NCBI GenBank assembly: GCA_017470815.1
Contig: JAFUXT010000004.1
Location: 24,639-88,638 of the forward strand
Origin: a bacterium
GTDB lineage: Bacteria; Cyanobacteriota; Vampirovibrionia; Gastranaerophilales; Gastranaerophilaceae
Direction of reading: 5' to 3'
Length of the DNA stretch: 64,000 nt
Part shown: positions 18,600-27,609 of the stretch, in pieces
How the letters are laid out: the number at the start of each line of letters is the position of its first letter
Position numbering within the stretch: position 1 is the stretch's first letter
Notes under the pieces: model-generated
Databases searched by the model: none
The model's input: the letters and a program-made list of their open reading frames with translations, nothing else
What the model was told of the DNA's origin: nothing
Position numbers and translations under genes: made by a program

Positions 18600-18671
18600 G
18601 TCATTCCGAACTTGATTCGGAATCTCCTATTAACAAATTTATAGGAGATCCTGAAGCGAGTTCAGGATGAC
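18600..18671. repeat. Dispersed double-hairpin repeat (GTCATTCCGAA ... TTCAGGATGAC)
   Basis: Halves TCCGAA-cttga-TTCGGA and TCCTGAA-gcgag-TTCAGGA give the same architecture as 14678-14765. It lies in the 393-nt gap between the large protein and the nuclease gene. I see nothing else in that gap apart from AT-rich leader sequence. Confidence 0.85.
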
Positions 18672-18815
18672 AATTATTGCGGTTTACCTCTTACACAGTA
18701 TTTCATTTTTTACCTTTCTAAAAGCATGAAACTTCTACGCTAACCATGTATTCGGCAGGTTTTGGCATGAACTTTAACATGATTTACGCAATTGTAACAA
18801 AAGGTTTACATAAGG

Positions 18816-19514
18816 CTAATGAGTGCATATTTTGTGGTATTCACAGTATTTGCATGAGTTTGGATTGCACTTGTATAGTGTGTCCGAAGTTATATCTTTG
18901 CAAATTTTAATAAGTTCGTTTTTATACTTTGTTTTTAATTCTTCATTAAATTCAATAACATAATTTTGCTGATTTTTAAGGTCGATATAGACAAATGACA
19001 GGGATTTGTAATCTGCCAAAAACCTGTCTGCACATAGCAAATAAATCATTGTTTGAGGGTCAAATTCGGGATTTTTGGGAATAGAACCGGTTTTGTAGTC
19101 AAGAATATAATAATTTTCATCTGTATGTACCAGAGCATCCAGCCGCCCGCCGACATAGTAACCCTCACCCGCATTTGCGCGGCTCACAAATTCGCCTGCA
19201 ACTGCTCCCTCTCCCAAGGGTTGAGGGGTCAATTTGATGCTCAGCGTAAACTCGGATTTTACATAATCTTTGTTATAAAACGGATTTTGTTTTAAAAGTT
19301 CCCAAACTTTCCGTTCCGTATCGGTTAAAGCGGTTTCTATACGCTCAATTTTAATTTTTTGAAGATAATAATTTGCAAGTGCATGAATTTTTTTACCCTT
19401 TTCAAACGGCAGAGCGGATTTTGGGACATTAATATTTTCAACATACAGAAAATAGTATTTTTTCGGGCATGTCAGATAAGTTTTTATCATATTTGGAGAA
19501 AAATTAGTGTTCAT
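18816..19514 (-). CDS. RecB/AddB-like PD-(D/E)XK nuclease with C-terminal cysteine cluster
   Basis: This 232-residue protein has the Cas4/RecB-nuclease layout: TCPKKYY near the N-terminus, GRLDALV then ILDYKTG (catalytic Asp and Asp-x-Lys), and a C-terminal C-x5-C-x2-C-x5-C cluster (CNPNSCKYCEYHKIC) typical of a [4Fe-4S] nuclease. Its start overlaps the helicase stop by 11 nt, so the two likely act together in DNA end processing. Residues 96-118 are encoded by an in-frame dispersed repeat just before the GRLDAL strand. Confidence 0.88.
   Translation of the reverse strand: MNTNFSPNMIKTYLTCPKKYYFLYVENINVPKSALPFEKGKKIHALANYYLQKIKIERIETALTDTERKVWELLKQNPFYNKDYVKSEFTLSIKLTPQPLGEGAVAGEFVSRANAGEGYYVGGRLDALVHTDENYYILDYKTGSIPKNPEFDPQTMIYLLCADRFLADYKSLSFVYIDLKNQQNYVIEFNEELKTKYKNELIKICKDITSDTLYKCNPNSCKYCEYHKICTH
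19161..19229 (-). repeat. In-frame 69-bp repeat inside the nuclease gene
   Basis: The plus-strand ends ACCCTCA and TGAGGGGT are inverted copies. The 69 bp encode 23 residues (TPQPLGEG ... NAGEG) without a stop, so the insertion preserves the frame. The sequence is much more G/C-rich than the gene around it. It resembles palindromic repeats seen between genes in many bacteria. Confidence 0.8.
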
Positions 19515-22500
19515 AAATTGTCACCCCTCCTAACTTCTTCTCACAAGGGGAGGAATCTGTGAGTAATTCATCAAAAATCATGCTCGGTTCGGAACTTTTT
19601 GTTTTGCCGTAGCGGGTTTGTTCTTTGGTGCTTGTAGTGATATAAAGGCGATTTTTTGCTCTTGTGATTGCGACATACAGAAGTCTTAAATTTTCTTCCA
19701 AAATTTCTTTTTTAAGTTCGACATCAGATTTCTTCTTATAATTCTGATTAAGACACCTTATTTGCTCAATAAAATCGGCATTTTTAAGGTTTACAGAGTC
19801 AATTGAGAGCGGAAGATTTTTTTCACTCATTTCGGGCATGAAAACAAGATTAAACTCATCTCCTTTAGACTTGTGCATAGTCATAATCTGAACTTTGCCC
19901 TGCAAGGATTTTTTATCGTCTTCATCTTCTTCGCTAAAAAACTTAAATCCGCTCAAATTGGGGCGTTTAGAAAGTTCTGCAAGCCTTTCGACTGCATAAG
20001 AAAGAGAATTGTTTTTTATGCAAATTCGTTTTATAAGTGTCGAAATCAGATGAATATTTGATTTGTCAATTTCTGATTTCATAATTCCCAAATCCTGTGC
20101 AACTTTTACCACAAGTTCATTTGGCGGTAATGTACAAAGCGAAATCCAATAGTTTACATCCCAGTAAAACTGTTCTAAACTTTGGTTGTTCAAATTGTCG
20201 CAATTTATCTGTATAAAAGGATTTTCGTACTTTTTAATTTCTTCACCAAGTCCGTATTTGTACCTGCCTGTTTCTGACAATATATCGTAATTTTGCCCTA
20301 AAATTTCATTATCAAACGGATGAAGAACAATTTTCATGACGGCAAAAATTGCTCTGAAAACAGATTTCTGTGCAAGGCATTGATTTCGTGTAATGACTTT
20401 AAACCCTGCATTTTCAATCAAATTTTGCCATGCTTCAACCTGATAATTGTTTCTCAAAAGTATTCCGACGGTATAATCGGGGTGTTTTGATAAAGTTTCT
20501 CTGATAATCTTTAAAACATGGCTTTTTTCTTCTTGTGAAGTATCAAAAATTTCTGAAATTACTGCATTTTTTTCAACGGGATTTTTGCCTTCAACAGGTT
20601 GCATAAACATTTTAAAAAATGCGTTTTGTGTTGTTTTATCTGCCAAAGATATTGTTACAAGCCTGTTTGCAAGTTCCCAGACATCTTTGGTACATCTTTG
20701 TGAACAGTTCATGCTGACATTATAATTTTCGGTAATAAACTTTCTGAATCCCTCTACATCAGCATTTGAAAAAGTTGCGGTAATTGACTGGTTTACATCT
20801 CCGCATCTGATTATGTTTTTGTACTTCCCCCCTAAAAGTGTGATTAATTTTTGCTGAATTAGTGATGAATCCTGCGCCTCATCTTCAATCAGATATTGAC
20901 AAATATTTTGATAATACGCAAGTATATCGGGATTTTCTTCCAATAACTTAACCGAACCTGTCAGCATATCATCATAATCTATCAGGTTAAATTCTTTTAA
21001 GTTTTCAATATAAAATTTATAAAAAGTCGCAAATTTTTGAAGTTTTTTATCGGTTATGTTTTTGGGTAAAATTCCGCCGTTCATTTTGAAAGTTGATACT
21101 GCTCTGTCAAATTCTTCCGCAGTTTTTTGTTCAATACCGAGTTTTTGGGAAATTTCTCTCAAAATTCTGCCTCTTTGGGAATCGTCGCAAATTTCAAAAT
21201 CAGCGTTCAGTCCAAGTTTTTCATAGTTGCCGTTTTCTTTTAAAATACGCAGGGCAAGACCATGAATTGTGCTGATATTTGGTAATTTAGATGAGTTTTT
21301 GCGCACATTTTTTATACGCTCTCTGAAATTTCGTGCAGCAGAATCCATATAGGTCAAAACAAAGATATTTTCAGGGTTTATCCCTTTATCCAAAAGTTTT
21401 ATAATGAGTGCAAGCAAAATAGTTGTTTTTCCTGCCCCCGGAACCGCAGAAATTCCCATATACCCTTTTTCATAATCAAGGACAGGTTTTTGGTCGGCTC
21501 TTGGGGTGATTTTAAAACTTTGTTCGGTATCATTTTCCGATTTTTCATTCTCAGAAGTTATAATATATTCTTCTATTCCGCCGTAATTTTCAACCCCGTT
21601 TGAATCAAAAAGACTTGAATAACAGAAAATATGTTCTGATGCGCAAAGGCAAAGTTTACGCAGAACTCTTGCATTTTTGTCTGCCGAAAGTTTTATGTTA
21701 TCGTCTATGGTGTATGTGTCTTTGTCCCAATCTTTTTGGAATACCCACGCATTGTATAAAGGACCTGTATCGGATTTTATCCATTCACTACTTGAAATAT
21801 CGAGCCAAAACTGATATTTTGTTTGAATGTGATTGTCAATAATCTTTTGCGGTGTAGAAATTATAAGGTCATTTTGCTCTATTTCAAGTACAGAATAAGG
21901 ATTTTCGGAAATAACCGAATTTTCAATCTGTAAAATAATATCTGTTTTTCGTTTATTAAATTCCGCTCCGAAAATATCCTCAAAATCCCTGATTTGCTTA
22001 ATAAAAAAGTTGAATTTGTTTATTTCATTTTTGTTAAATTTTTCAAAAGTAAATAATTTATCATATATATTAATAATCTGTTCCGAAATTTTCTTGTCTG
22101 AAACCGAAAGCGATTGAATAAGTTTTAGAAATTCTGAATATTTTTGTGAATATTCTCTATCCTCAAATTCATACGGAATAAGTTTTTTGTTTTTTTCAAA
22201 GTGATAAAGAATTTTTTGGCAGTATTTAACAGGAATTTTTAAAAATTCCGATAAAATCACACGAATATCAAACTCAGAAAGAGAATTTTTCAGTTCGGTA
22301 TTGAGTTTTAAAACTGTTATTGCCCCAAGTACAAGCCTGTTTTGGATAAGTTTTTCGCTCCCTGTTAAAAACATCAGGTCAATTGTTTTTAAACTGTTTT
22401 TAAGGGTAAATTTGAGCATATCATCAATTACGGGACTGATAATTGATATTTCGCATGGTTTTGTGCCGTTTTTAATAATTTCGTTTATTTTATCTATAGC

Positions 22501-23928
22501 ACTTTGCACCATTTGTGAACGCTTTGAAAATGATGTGTAGGAGAAATTTTCGAGTTTGTTGAATTCGCCGTCTTTAACATTTGCAAAGAGTTTGTCTGCT
22601 ACATACCCCCTTTGCCCTTGCAGGGGGCAAAGGTTATTGCAAGCATTTCTGCCCCCTTTCAGGGGGAAGTCGCCGCAGGCGATAGGGGGTTGTTCATTTA
22701 TAATTGATTTTAAATATTCAATGCAACCTTCAATATTATTATCAATTTCATTATTGTAAAATCGTACAATCTTGTAACCAATGTTTTCTATGTAAAATGT
22801 CCTGTATGCATCACTTGAGGATTCTATGTGTTGAGAGCCGTCAATTTCTATTATAATTTTATGTTCGGGGCAAGCAAAATCGGCTATATATTTATTATCA
22901 ATGGGATGTTGCCGCCTGAATTTTATCCCGAGTTGTTCTTTACGAATAAAATTCCATATTTTTAATTCTTGAATAGTCATGTTTTTTCTCATGCTTCTTG
23001 AAAAATTTTTTATATATGGAAGTATTCGAATACCTTTATGTAACCCCCTTTGCCCTTGCAGGGCATTTCCCCCTTGCAGGGGGCAAAGATTATCATAGGC
23101 ATTTCTGCCCCCTTTCAGGGAAAAGTCGCCGCAGGCGATAGGGGGTAAATCATTTGAGAATATTCCTTTTAGTCTTTCATAATTATTTTTATCCGCACTT
23201 AAATATCCGCATCTGCTTGAACCCAAAGGGTCTATTGCAATAAAATATTCCGTTAATTGCATAGATAAATATTCCACAAAATCAATACAAATCGGAGTAC
23301 ACTCATCTGCGTCATCTATAAATAAATATTTTATATTTTTAAAATAAGATGTGTTTTTATAGATAAAATTGAATAAAAGGCATTGTCTTAAATAGTCAAA
23401 GCCGCGCAGTTCGAGAGTTCTGCGCAGAAGTTTTTTAATTGCAAGTGAAGCGTCATCACTAAAACCCTCTTTTAAAATCTTTGCTCGTTCATCAATTTCG
23501 CTTTGTGACAAATTATTCTGAATAATAAGGGAATATCGTCTGAAAATCTGCTGAATTAAAGACATTCTTGAATTGTAGCCTTTAAACGGTACTTCTTTTA
23601 AAATATCTTTTAATATGAACTGCGAAATTTCTAACCCTGACAAATTCGGCAAAATTACAGGATTATCAAAAACATTTCTGTCTTCTAAAAACGCCCAATT
23701 ATCGCTCACGGTATTATATACAAGCGAATAAAAAGAATGTATTTGCATTTTTTCTATACAATCAATATTTAATTTTTCAAAAACTTTTTTGGTAAATTCG
23801 TTTTTTAGAGTAGAGTTTTGGACAAGCACAAGAATTTGTGAGGCACTAACTCCCTCATTTAAAAGTTGAACATATTTGTCAATGAGAATATCCGTTTTGT
23901 CAGATACTAAACTTCCCTCAATAAACAT
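19504..23928 (-). CDS. UvrD/AddA-type helicase with degenerate N-terminal helicase half and inserted DUF559 cassette
   Basis: From ATG 23928 (aaggag upstream) the protein has 1474 residues. The first helicase-like half has a decayed Walker A (GSLVSDKTDIL) and a Walker-B-like FIDDADE. The second half is intact: Walker A AVPGAGKTT (about 832), DEAQDSS (about 1016), MTMHKSKGDEF (about 1353) and YVAITRAKNR (about 1416). Residues of about 262-441 are not helicase: they are two repeat-encoded segments flanking a DUF559 endonuclease-like domain, all in frame. It probably forms an AddAB-like recombination complex with the overlapping nuclease. Confidence 0.9.
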   Translation of the reverse strand: MFIEGSLVSDKTDILIDKYVQLLNEGVSASQILVLVQNSTLKNEFTKKVFEKLNIDCIEKMQIHSFYSLVYNTVSDNWAFLEDRNVFDNPVILPNLSGLEISQFILKDILKEVPFKGYNSRMSLIQQIFRRYSLIIQNNLSQSEIDERAKILKEGFSDDASLAIKKLLRRTLELRGFDYLRQCLLFNFIYKNTSYFKNIKYLFIDDADECTPICIDFVEYLSMQLTEYFIAIDPLGSSRCGYLSADKNNYERLKGIFSNDLPPIACGDFSLKGGRNAYDNLCPLQGGNALQGQRGLHKGIRILPYIKNFSRSMRKNMTIQELKIWNFIRKEQLGIKFRRQHPIDNKYIADFACPEHKIIIEIDGSQHIESSSDAYRTFYIENIGYKIVRFYNNEIDNNIEGCIEYLKSIINEQPPIACGDFPLKGGRNACNNLCPLQGQRGYVADKLFANVKDGEFNKLENFSYTSFSKRSQMVQSAIDKINEIIKNGTKPCEISIISPVIDDMLKFTLKNSLKTIDLMFLTGSEKLIQNRLVLGAITVLKLNTELKNSLSEFDIRVILSEFLKIPVKYCQKILYHFEKNKKLIPYEFEDREYSQKYSEFLKLIQSLSVSDKKISEQIINIYDKLFTFEKFNKNEINKFNFFIKQIRDFEDIFGAEFNKRKTDIILQIENSVISENPYSVLEIEQNDLIISTPQKIIDNHIQTKYQFWLDISSSEWIKSDTGPLYNAWVFQKDWDKDTYTIDDNIKLSADKNARVLRKLCLCASEHIFCYSSLFDSNGVENYGGIEEYIITSENEKSENDTEQSFKITPRADQKPVLDYEKGYMGISAVPGAGKTTILLALIIKLLDKGINPENIFVLTYMDSAARNFRERIKNVRKNSSKLPNISTIHGLALRILKENGNYEKLGLNADFEICDDSQRGRILREISQKLGIEQKTAEEFDRAVSTFKMNGGILPKNITDKKLQKFATFYKFYIENLKEFNLIDYDDMLTGSVKLLEENPDILAYYQNICQYLIEDEAQDSSLIQQKLITLLGGKYKNIIRCGDVNQSITATFSNADVEGFRKFITENYNVSMNCSQRCTKDVWELANRLVTISLADKTTQNAFFKMFMQPVEGKNPVEKNAVISEIFDTSQEEKSHVLKIIRETLSKHPDYTVGILLRNNYQVEAWQNLIENAGFKVITRNQCLAQKSVFRAIFAVMKIVLHPFDNEILGQNYDILSETGRYKYGLGEEIKKYENPFIQINCDNLNNQSLEQFYWDVNYWISLCTLPPNELVVKVAQDLGIMKSEIDKSNIHLISTLIKRICIKNNSLSYAVERLAELSKRPNLSGFKFFSEEDEDDKKSLQGKVQIMTMHKSKGDEFNLVFMPEMSEKNLPLSIDSVNLKNADFIEQIRCLNQNYKKKSDVELKKEILEENLRLLYVAITRAKNRLYITTSTKEQTRYGKTKSSEPSMIFDELLTDSSPCEKKLGGVTIYEH
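19523..19557 (-). repeat. Dispersed repeat forming the helicase C-terminus and the nuclease Shine-Dalgarno
   Basis: The minus strand reads attcctccccttgtgag ... ttaggaggggtg, resembling 4424-4460. It encodes most of the last 16 helicase residues (SPCEKKLGGV), and its GGAGGGG is the ribosome-binding site of the nuclease gene. Confidence 0.65.
22606..22689 (-). repeat. In-frame repeat copy A of the DUF559 cassette (84 bp)
   Basis: The repeat is bounded by CCCCC and GGGGG ends, contains nested hairpins (CCCCCTTTCAGGGGG, CCCTTGCAGGG), and is 84 bp (28 codons). It encodes PPIACGDFPLKGGRNACNN and more. It is in the same orientation and frame as copy B at 23044-23145. Confidence 0.88.
22690..23043 (-). 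mobile_element. DUF559 (Vsr-like endonuclease) domain inserted in frame between two direct repeats
   Basis: The translated segment begins near HKGIRILPYIKNFSRSMRKN and continues MTIQELKIWNFIRKEQLGIKFRRQHPI, ADFACPEHKIIIEIDGSQH and YKIVRFYNNEID. This is the DUF559 fold with the Asp-x(n)-Glu-Ile-Asp-Gly catalytic pattern of Vsr/PD-(D/E)XK nucleases. An internal ATG at 22992 could start a free protein, although the frame is shared with the helicase. Repeat-to-repeat distance is 438 bp, a multiple of three. Confidence 0.8.
23044..23145 (-). repeat. In-frame repeat copy B of the DUF559 cassette (102 bp)
   Basis: This copy has the same CCCCC/GGGGG ends and core as copy A, with an internal 18-bp partial duplication (ttgcagggcatttccccc). 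It is 102 bp (34 codons) and encodes PPIACGDFSLKGGRNAYDN and more. Confidence 0.88.
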
Positions 23929-24088
23929 ATAGAGCAATACTCCTTATGATGTATATTATCATGAAAATACGTCAGAAATGTACATCCTTAATATGATGTT
24001 TCAACTTTGAAAATGTTATACCATTGAACTATCGAAAAAGTGTTACGGATACAATTATTTTTTGTTCAATGGAAGGAGAAACAAGATT

Positions 24089-24313
24089 ATGGCAACAAAA
24101 AAAGTTAGTTTGACATTGGAAGAACAAATCGGATTCAGCGCAGGGGAAATTTATGAATATCTCCATACAAACGGAACTGTATCTTTCTCAAAAATGAAAA
24201 AAGATTTAGACCTTAAAGGCAACTTTGCAGATTTAGGTTTGGGCTGGTTAGCAAGAGAAAACAAAGTTGAAATTCAACAAAAAGGACCTGCTGTAAAAGT
24301 TAGTTTAAGATAA
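24089..24313 (+). CDS. Small winged-helix protein (DUF2582-like)
   Basis: This 74-residue protein starts at ATG 24089 with a ggaaggagaa Shine-Dalgarno; an upstream in-frame TTG is not needed. The sequence EEQIGFSAGEIYEYLHTNG followed by SFSKMKKDL and LGLGWLARENKVEI matches the small winged-helix family DUF2582, found in diverse anaerobes and likely to bind DNA. It is monocistronic, with its own terminator at 24358-24391. Confidence 0.8.
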   Translation: MATKKVSLTLEEQIGFSAGEIYEYLHTNGTVSFSKMKKDLDLKGNFADLGLGWLARENKVEIQQKGPAVKVSLR

Positions 24314-24357
24314 TTATCATATTCACCACTATTTGAAATATATATCAACATACAATT

Positions 24358-24391
24358 AAAAAGTTCTGCATTACTGTGCAGGACTTTTTAA
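24358..24391 (+). terminator. Rho-independent terminator
   Basis: The stem AAAAAGTTCTGCA/TGCAGGACTTTTT (one G-T pair) lies downstream of the winged-helix gene. Confidence 0.88.
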
Positions 24392-24410
24392 GGTATATAA
24401 GTTAACAGGC

Positions 24411-24485
24411 AGATAAGTCCATTTTAGTTATTAATTCTGTAAAGAACTTATTCACTTATAGACTTATCTACCTATCGACTTATTT
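24411..24485. repeat. ACTTAT-rich repeats with inverted AGATAAGTC/GACTTATCT
   Basis: AGATAAGTC (24411-24419) and GACTTATCT (24461-24469) are inverted copies. The stretch also carries repeated (a)cttat words at variable spacing. It lies between the winged-helix gene and secA, so it overlaps the secA promoter region. Confidence 0.5.
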
Positions 24486-24539
24486 TTCATGTTTATGTTA
24501 GACTTTAAATATATAAACTTGAGGAGAGGTATCTTAGTT

Positions 24540-27188
24540 ATGATGAAGTGGTTACTAAAAATATTGGGCGACCCTAATGAGAAGAAAATAAAAGCCATGA
24601 TGGGCATTGTTGACCATATAAATGCGTTAGAACCCGAATTTGCGGCTATGACTGATGAACAGTTGAGGGCAAAAACAGACGAATTTAAAGAAATTTTATC
24701 AAAACGTCCCCGTTCAAATAATTTTAAAGAAGATTTAAAACTTGAAAAAGAAGCATTGGATAAACTTTTGCCGGAAGCATTTGCGACTGTTCGTGAAGCA
24801 GGTAAAAGAGTCTTGAATATGCGTCATTTTGATGTTCAGTTGATAGGCGGATATTTTTTACATAACGGACATATTGCAGAAATGAGAACAGGTGAAGGTA
24901 AAACTCTTGTTGCAACTCTCCCTGCTTACTTAAATGCCCTGACGGGTAAAGGGGTTCATGTTATTACTGTGAACGATTACCTTGCAAAACGTGATAGCGA
25001 ATGGATGGGCAAAATTTATGAATTTTTGGGATTGACTGTCGGTTGTATTTTGTCTAACGGTGAAGGGGCAAGAGATTTTGCGCTTAAATATGATGCTTAC
25101 AGATGTGATATTACTTATGGTACAAATAACGAATTTGGTTTTGATTATTTAAGAGATAATATGGCATCTTCAGAAGCTATGCTTGTTCAAAGACCGTTTA
25201 ATTATGCCATTATTGACGAAGTTGACTCTATTTTGATTGATGAAGCGAGAACACCGTTAATTATCAGCGGCCGCCTTTCACAATCGGAAGATACATACAG
25301 AACAATGGCAAAAATTGCTCCTCAACTTGAAAAAGAAAAAGATTATACGGTTGATGAGAAAAATAAAAATGTTATTTTAACCGAAGATGGTATTGACAGA
25401 GCGCAGGAACTTATCGGGGTAAAAGATTTGTTTGATATTAAAACAAACCTTGCGCATCATCTTTTACAGGCATTAAAAGCAAAAGAACTTTTTGAAAAAG
25501 ACACCGATTATGTTGTAAAAGACGGCGAGGTTATGATTGTTGATGAGTTTACCGGTCGTATAATGGAAGGTCGTCGTTGGTCTGATGGCTTGCATCAGGC
25601 GATTGAGGCAAAAGAAGGGGTTGAAATTCAGGACGAAACTCAAACTCTTGCAAGCATTACATTCCAAAATCTGTTCAGACTATATCCGAAATTATCAGGT
25701 ATGACAGGTACTGCGATGACGGAAGAAGCGGAATTTGGCAAAATTTATAACCTTGAAGTTACTGCTATTCCTACAAACAAACCGGATATAAGAATTGACC
25801 ACCCTGATGTTATTTATAAAACGGAAGTTCAAAAATACTTGGCGGTAATTGATGACATTATTAAACAGCACAAACTCGGGCGTCCTGTTTTGGTCGGTAC
25901 TGTCAGTATTGAAAAATCCGAATATTTATCTGCGTTATTAAAACAAAGAGGGATTAAACATAATGTTTTGAACGCAAAACACCACGAAAAAGAAGCATAT
26001 ATTATTGCTCAGGCAGGCAGATTGGGTGCGGTAACTATTGCAACCAACATGGCAGGTCGTGGTACTGATATTTTGCTCGGTGGTAACGCAGAATATCTTG
26101 CGAAGTCAAATCTTGATGAGCAGGGCATTGATGAGTCAAATCCTGATTATGAAAATCTTAAAAATCAGGCACTTGAAGAAGCAAGAAAAATAACCGAAGA
26201 AGAACATAAGCAAGTTGTAGAAGCAGGCGGGTTACATGTTATAGGAACAGAACGCCATGAGTCACGCCGTATTGATAACCAGTTAAGAGGTCGTGCTGCT
26301 CGTCAGGGTGACCCCGGTTCAACAAGATTTTTCTTATCATTGGAAGATAATTTGATGAGAATTTTTGGCGGTGAAGCGATTAAAAATCTTATGAATATGC
26401 TTAATCTTCCGGAAAATACCGCTATTGATCATCCGATGATTACAAAAAGAATTAAATCGGCACAAAAACGAGTTGAAACTTTCCACTTTGATATAAGAAA
26501 ACAAGTCCTTGATTATGATGATGTCATAAATATTCAGCGTGAAAAATTTTATCATCAGAGAAGAAAAGTTCTTGCAGGAAAAGGCTTGTATTCGGATATA
26601 CTTTATATGATAGAGCAGGAAGTTGACAGAATTTTAGGCAGTTATATTTCGCCAGAAATGAAAGTGGAAGAATACAATTATGAAGAACTTGAAAAAATGG
26701 TCAAAGAACTTCATTCTATTGTTCCTCCGCTATCTAAACTTATTGAAGTAAAAGATATTCAAAATATGCGTTATGCTCCGATGTATGAAAAGGTTAAAGA
26801 TTTTGTTATTCAGGCATATAAAGACCACGAAGTCGAAATTATAGAGTTCTATAACAAAATTATTGCGGAATACAATTCTGATACTCCCCCGCAAGAACCG
26901 TTCAGTGATGATAATGTCGTTAGACAAATGGAAAAAGATGTTCTTTTAAAAGTCGTTGATGCAAAATGGATAGACCACCTTACAAATGTCAGAATGTTAC
27001 AAGACAGTATCGGACTTCGTGCTTACGGTCAAAAAGATCCGCTTATTGAGTACAAAAAAGAATGTTTTGACCTGTTTAACAAAATGATGTTTGAAATTCA
27101 ATCTGAAACAGTACAATATCTGTTCAGAACCCGTTTCGGAGTTCAGGTCGTAAATCCTGACGATATCGACCCTGATATGATGGTGTAG
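24540..27188 (+). CDS. secA: Preprotein translocase ATPase SecA
   Basis: This is the motor ATPase driving proteins through SecYEG. The start is ATG 24540 (or 24543) behind gaggagagg, giving about 882 residues; upstream in-frame codons are leader sequence. Seen are MRTGEGKTLVA (Walker A), DEVDSILIDEARTPLIISG (DEAD motor), GTERHESRRIDNQLRGRAAR and RQGDPGSTRFFLSLED. The C-terminus ends in NPDDIDPDMMV and lacks the cysteine-rich SEC-C zinc motif that many bacteria use for SecB binding, as is usual in cyanobacteria and plastids. Confidence 0.97.
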   Translation: MMKWLLKILGDPNEKKIKAMMGIVDHINALEPEFAAMTDEQLRAKTDEFKEILSKRPRSNNFKEDLKLEKEALDKLLPEAFATVREAGKRVLNMRHFDVQLIGGYFLHNGHIAEMRTGEGKTLVATLPAYLNALTGKGVHVITVNDYLAKRDSEWMGKIYEFLGLTVGCILSNGEGARDFALKYDAYRCDITYGTNNEFGFDYLRDNMASSEAMLVQRPFNYAIIDEVDSILIDEARTPLIISGRLSQSEDTYRTMAKIAPQLEKEKDYTVDEKNKNVILTEDGIDRAQELIGVKDLFDIKTNLAHHLLQALKAKELFEKDTDYVVKDGEVMIVDEFTGRIMEGRRWSDGLHQAIEAKEGVEIQDETQTLASITFQNLFRLYPKLSGMTGTAMTEEAEFGKIYNLEVTAIPTNKPDIRIDHPDVIYKTEVQKYLAVIDDIIKQHKLGRPVLVGTVSIEKSEYLSALLKQRGIKHNVLNAKHHEKEAYIIAQAGRLGAVTIATNMAGRGTDILLGGNAEYLAKSNLDEQGIDESNPDYENLKNQALEEARKITEEEHKQVVEAGGLHVIGTERHESRRIDNQLRGRAARQGDPGSTRFFLSLEDNLMRIFGGEAIKNLMNMLNLPENTAIDHPMITKRIKSAQKRVETFHFDIRKQVLDYDDVINIQREKFYHQRRKVLAGKGLYSDILYMIEQEVDRILGSYISPEMKVEEYNYEELEKMVKELHSIVPPLSKLIEVKDIQNMRYAPMYEKVKDFVIQAYKDHEVEIIEFYNKIIAEYNSDTPPQEPFSDDNVVRQMEKDVLLKVVDAKWIDHLTNVRMLQDSIGLRAYGQKDPLIEYKKECFDLFNKMMFEIQSETVQYLFRTRFGVQVVNPDDIDPDMMV

Positions 27189-27343
27189 ATATGCGTGAGT
27201 CGTGAACCGTGAATAGTGAATTGACCTTTACGGGATAAAATATTTGGTAACTATATAGAATTTACCGCAAGATGTAGTCGTAGTGTGTGAAAAGTAAAGC
27301 GTGCTCACAAAATTTGTAAGTTGGGAATATTTACCTAACTTAT

Positions 27344-27553
27344 TTATTCAAATAACTCTTTAATTCCGACATTGAAACATTTGCAAAAAGCATCTATGTG
27401 AGAAATGAATATTCTCTTTGCTTTAGCCTGCTCAATTTTAATTAAAAAGCATGCGTTTATTCCTGTTTTTTGTGAAAGTTCTTTGATGGTCAGATTATTT
27501 ATTTTTCTCAATTTTTTGATATTATTTGCAAGATTTTGTGCATAGTTTTTCAT
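27344..27553 (-). CDS. Small XRE-family helix-turn-helix protein
   Basis: This 69-residue protein is essentially a single Cro/CI-type domain: LANNIKKLRKINNLTIKELSQKTGINACFLIKIEQ. A Shine-Dalgarno aaagga precedes the ATG. It is divergent from another XRE gene at 27804. The repeat at 27610-27712 sits between them. The target is unknown. Confidence 0.85.
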   Translation of the reverse strand: MKNYAQNLANNIKKLRKINNLTIKELSQKTGINACFLIKIEQAKAKRIFISHIDAFCKCFNVGIKELFE

Positions 27554-27609
27554 GATTATCCTTTAATAATTCGTAGGTCTGTGTTGCTACGCCGACAATT
27601 AATTCTTCA

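Noticed and set aside
22606..23145. Intein with a homing endonuclease inside the helicase
   Set aside because: No intein splicing blocks (N-terminal Cys/Ser with TxxH, C-terminal HN) are present; the flanks are nucleotide repeats and DUF559 is not an intein-type nuclease.
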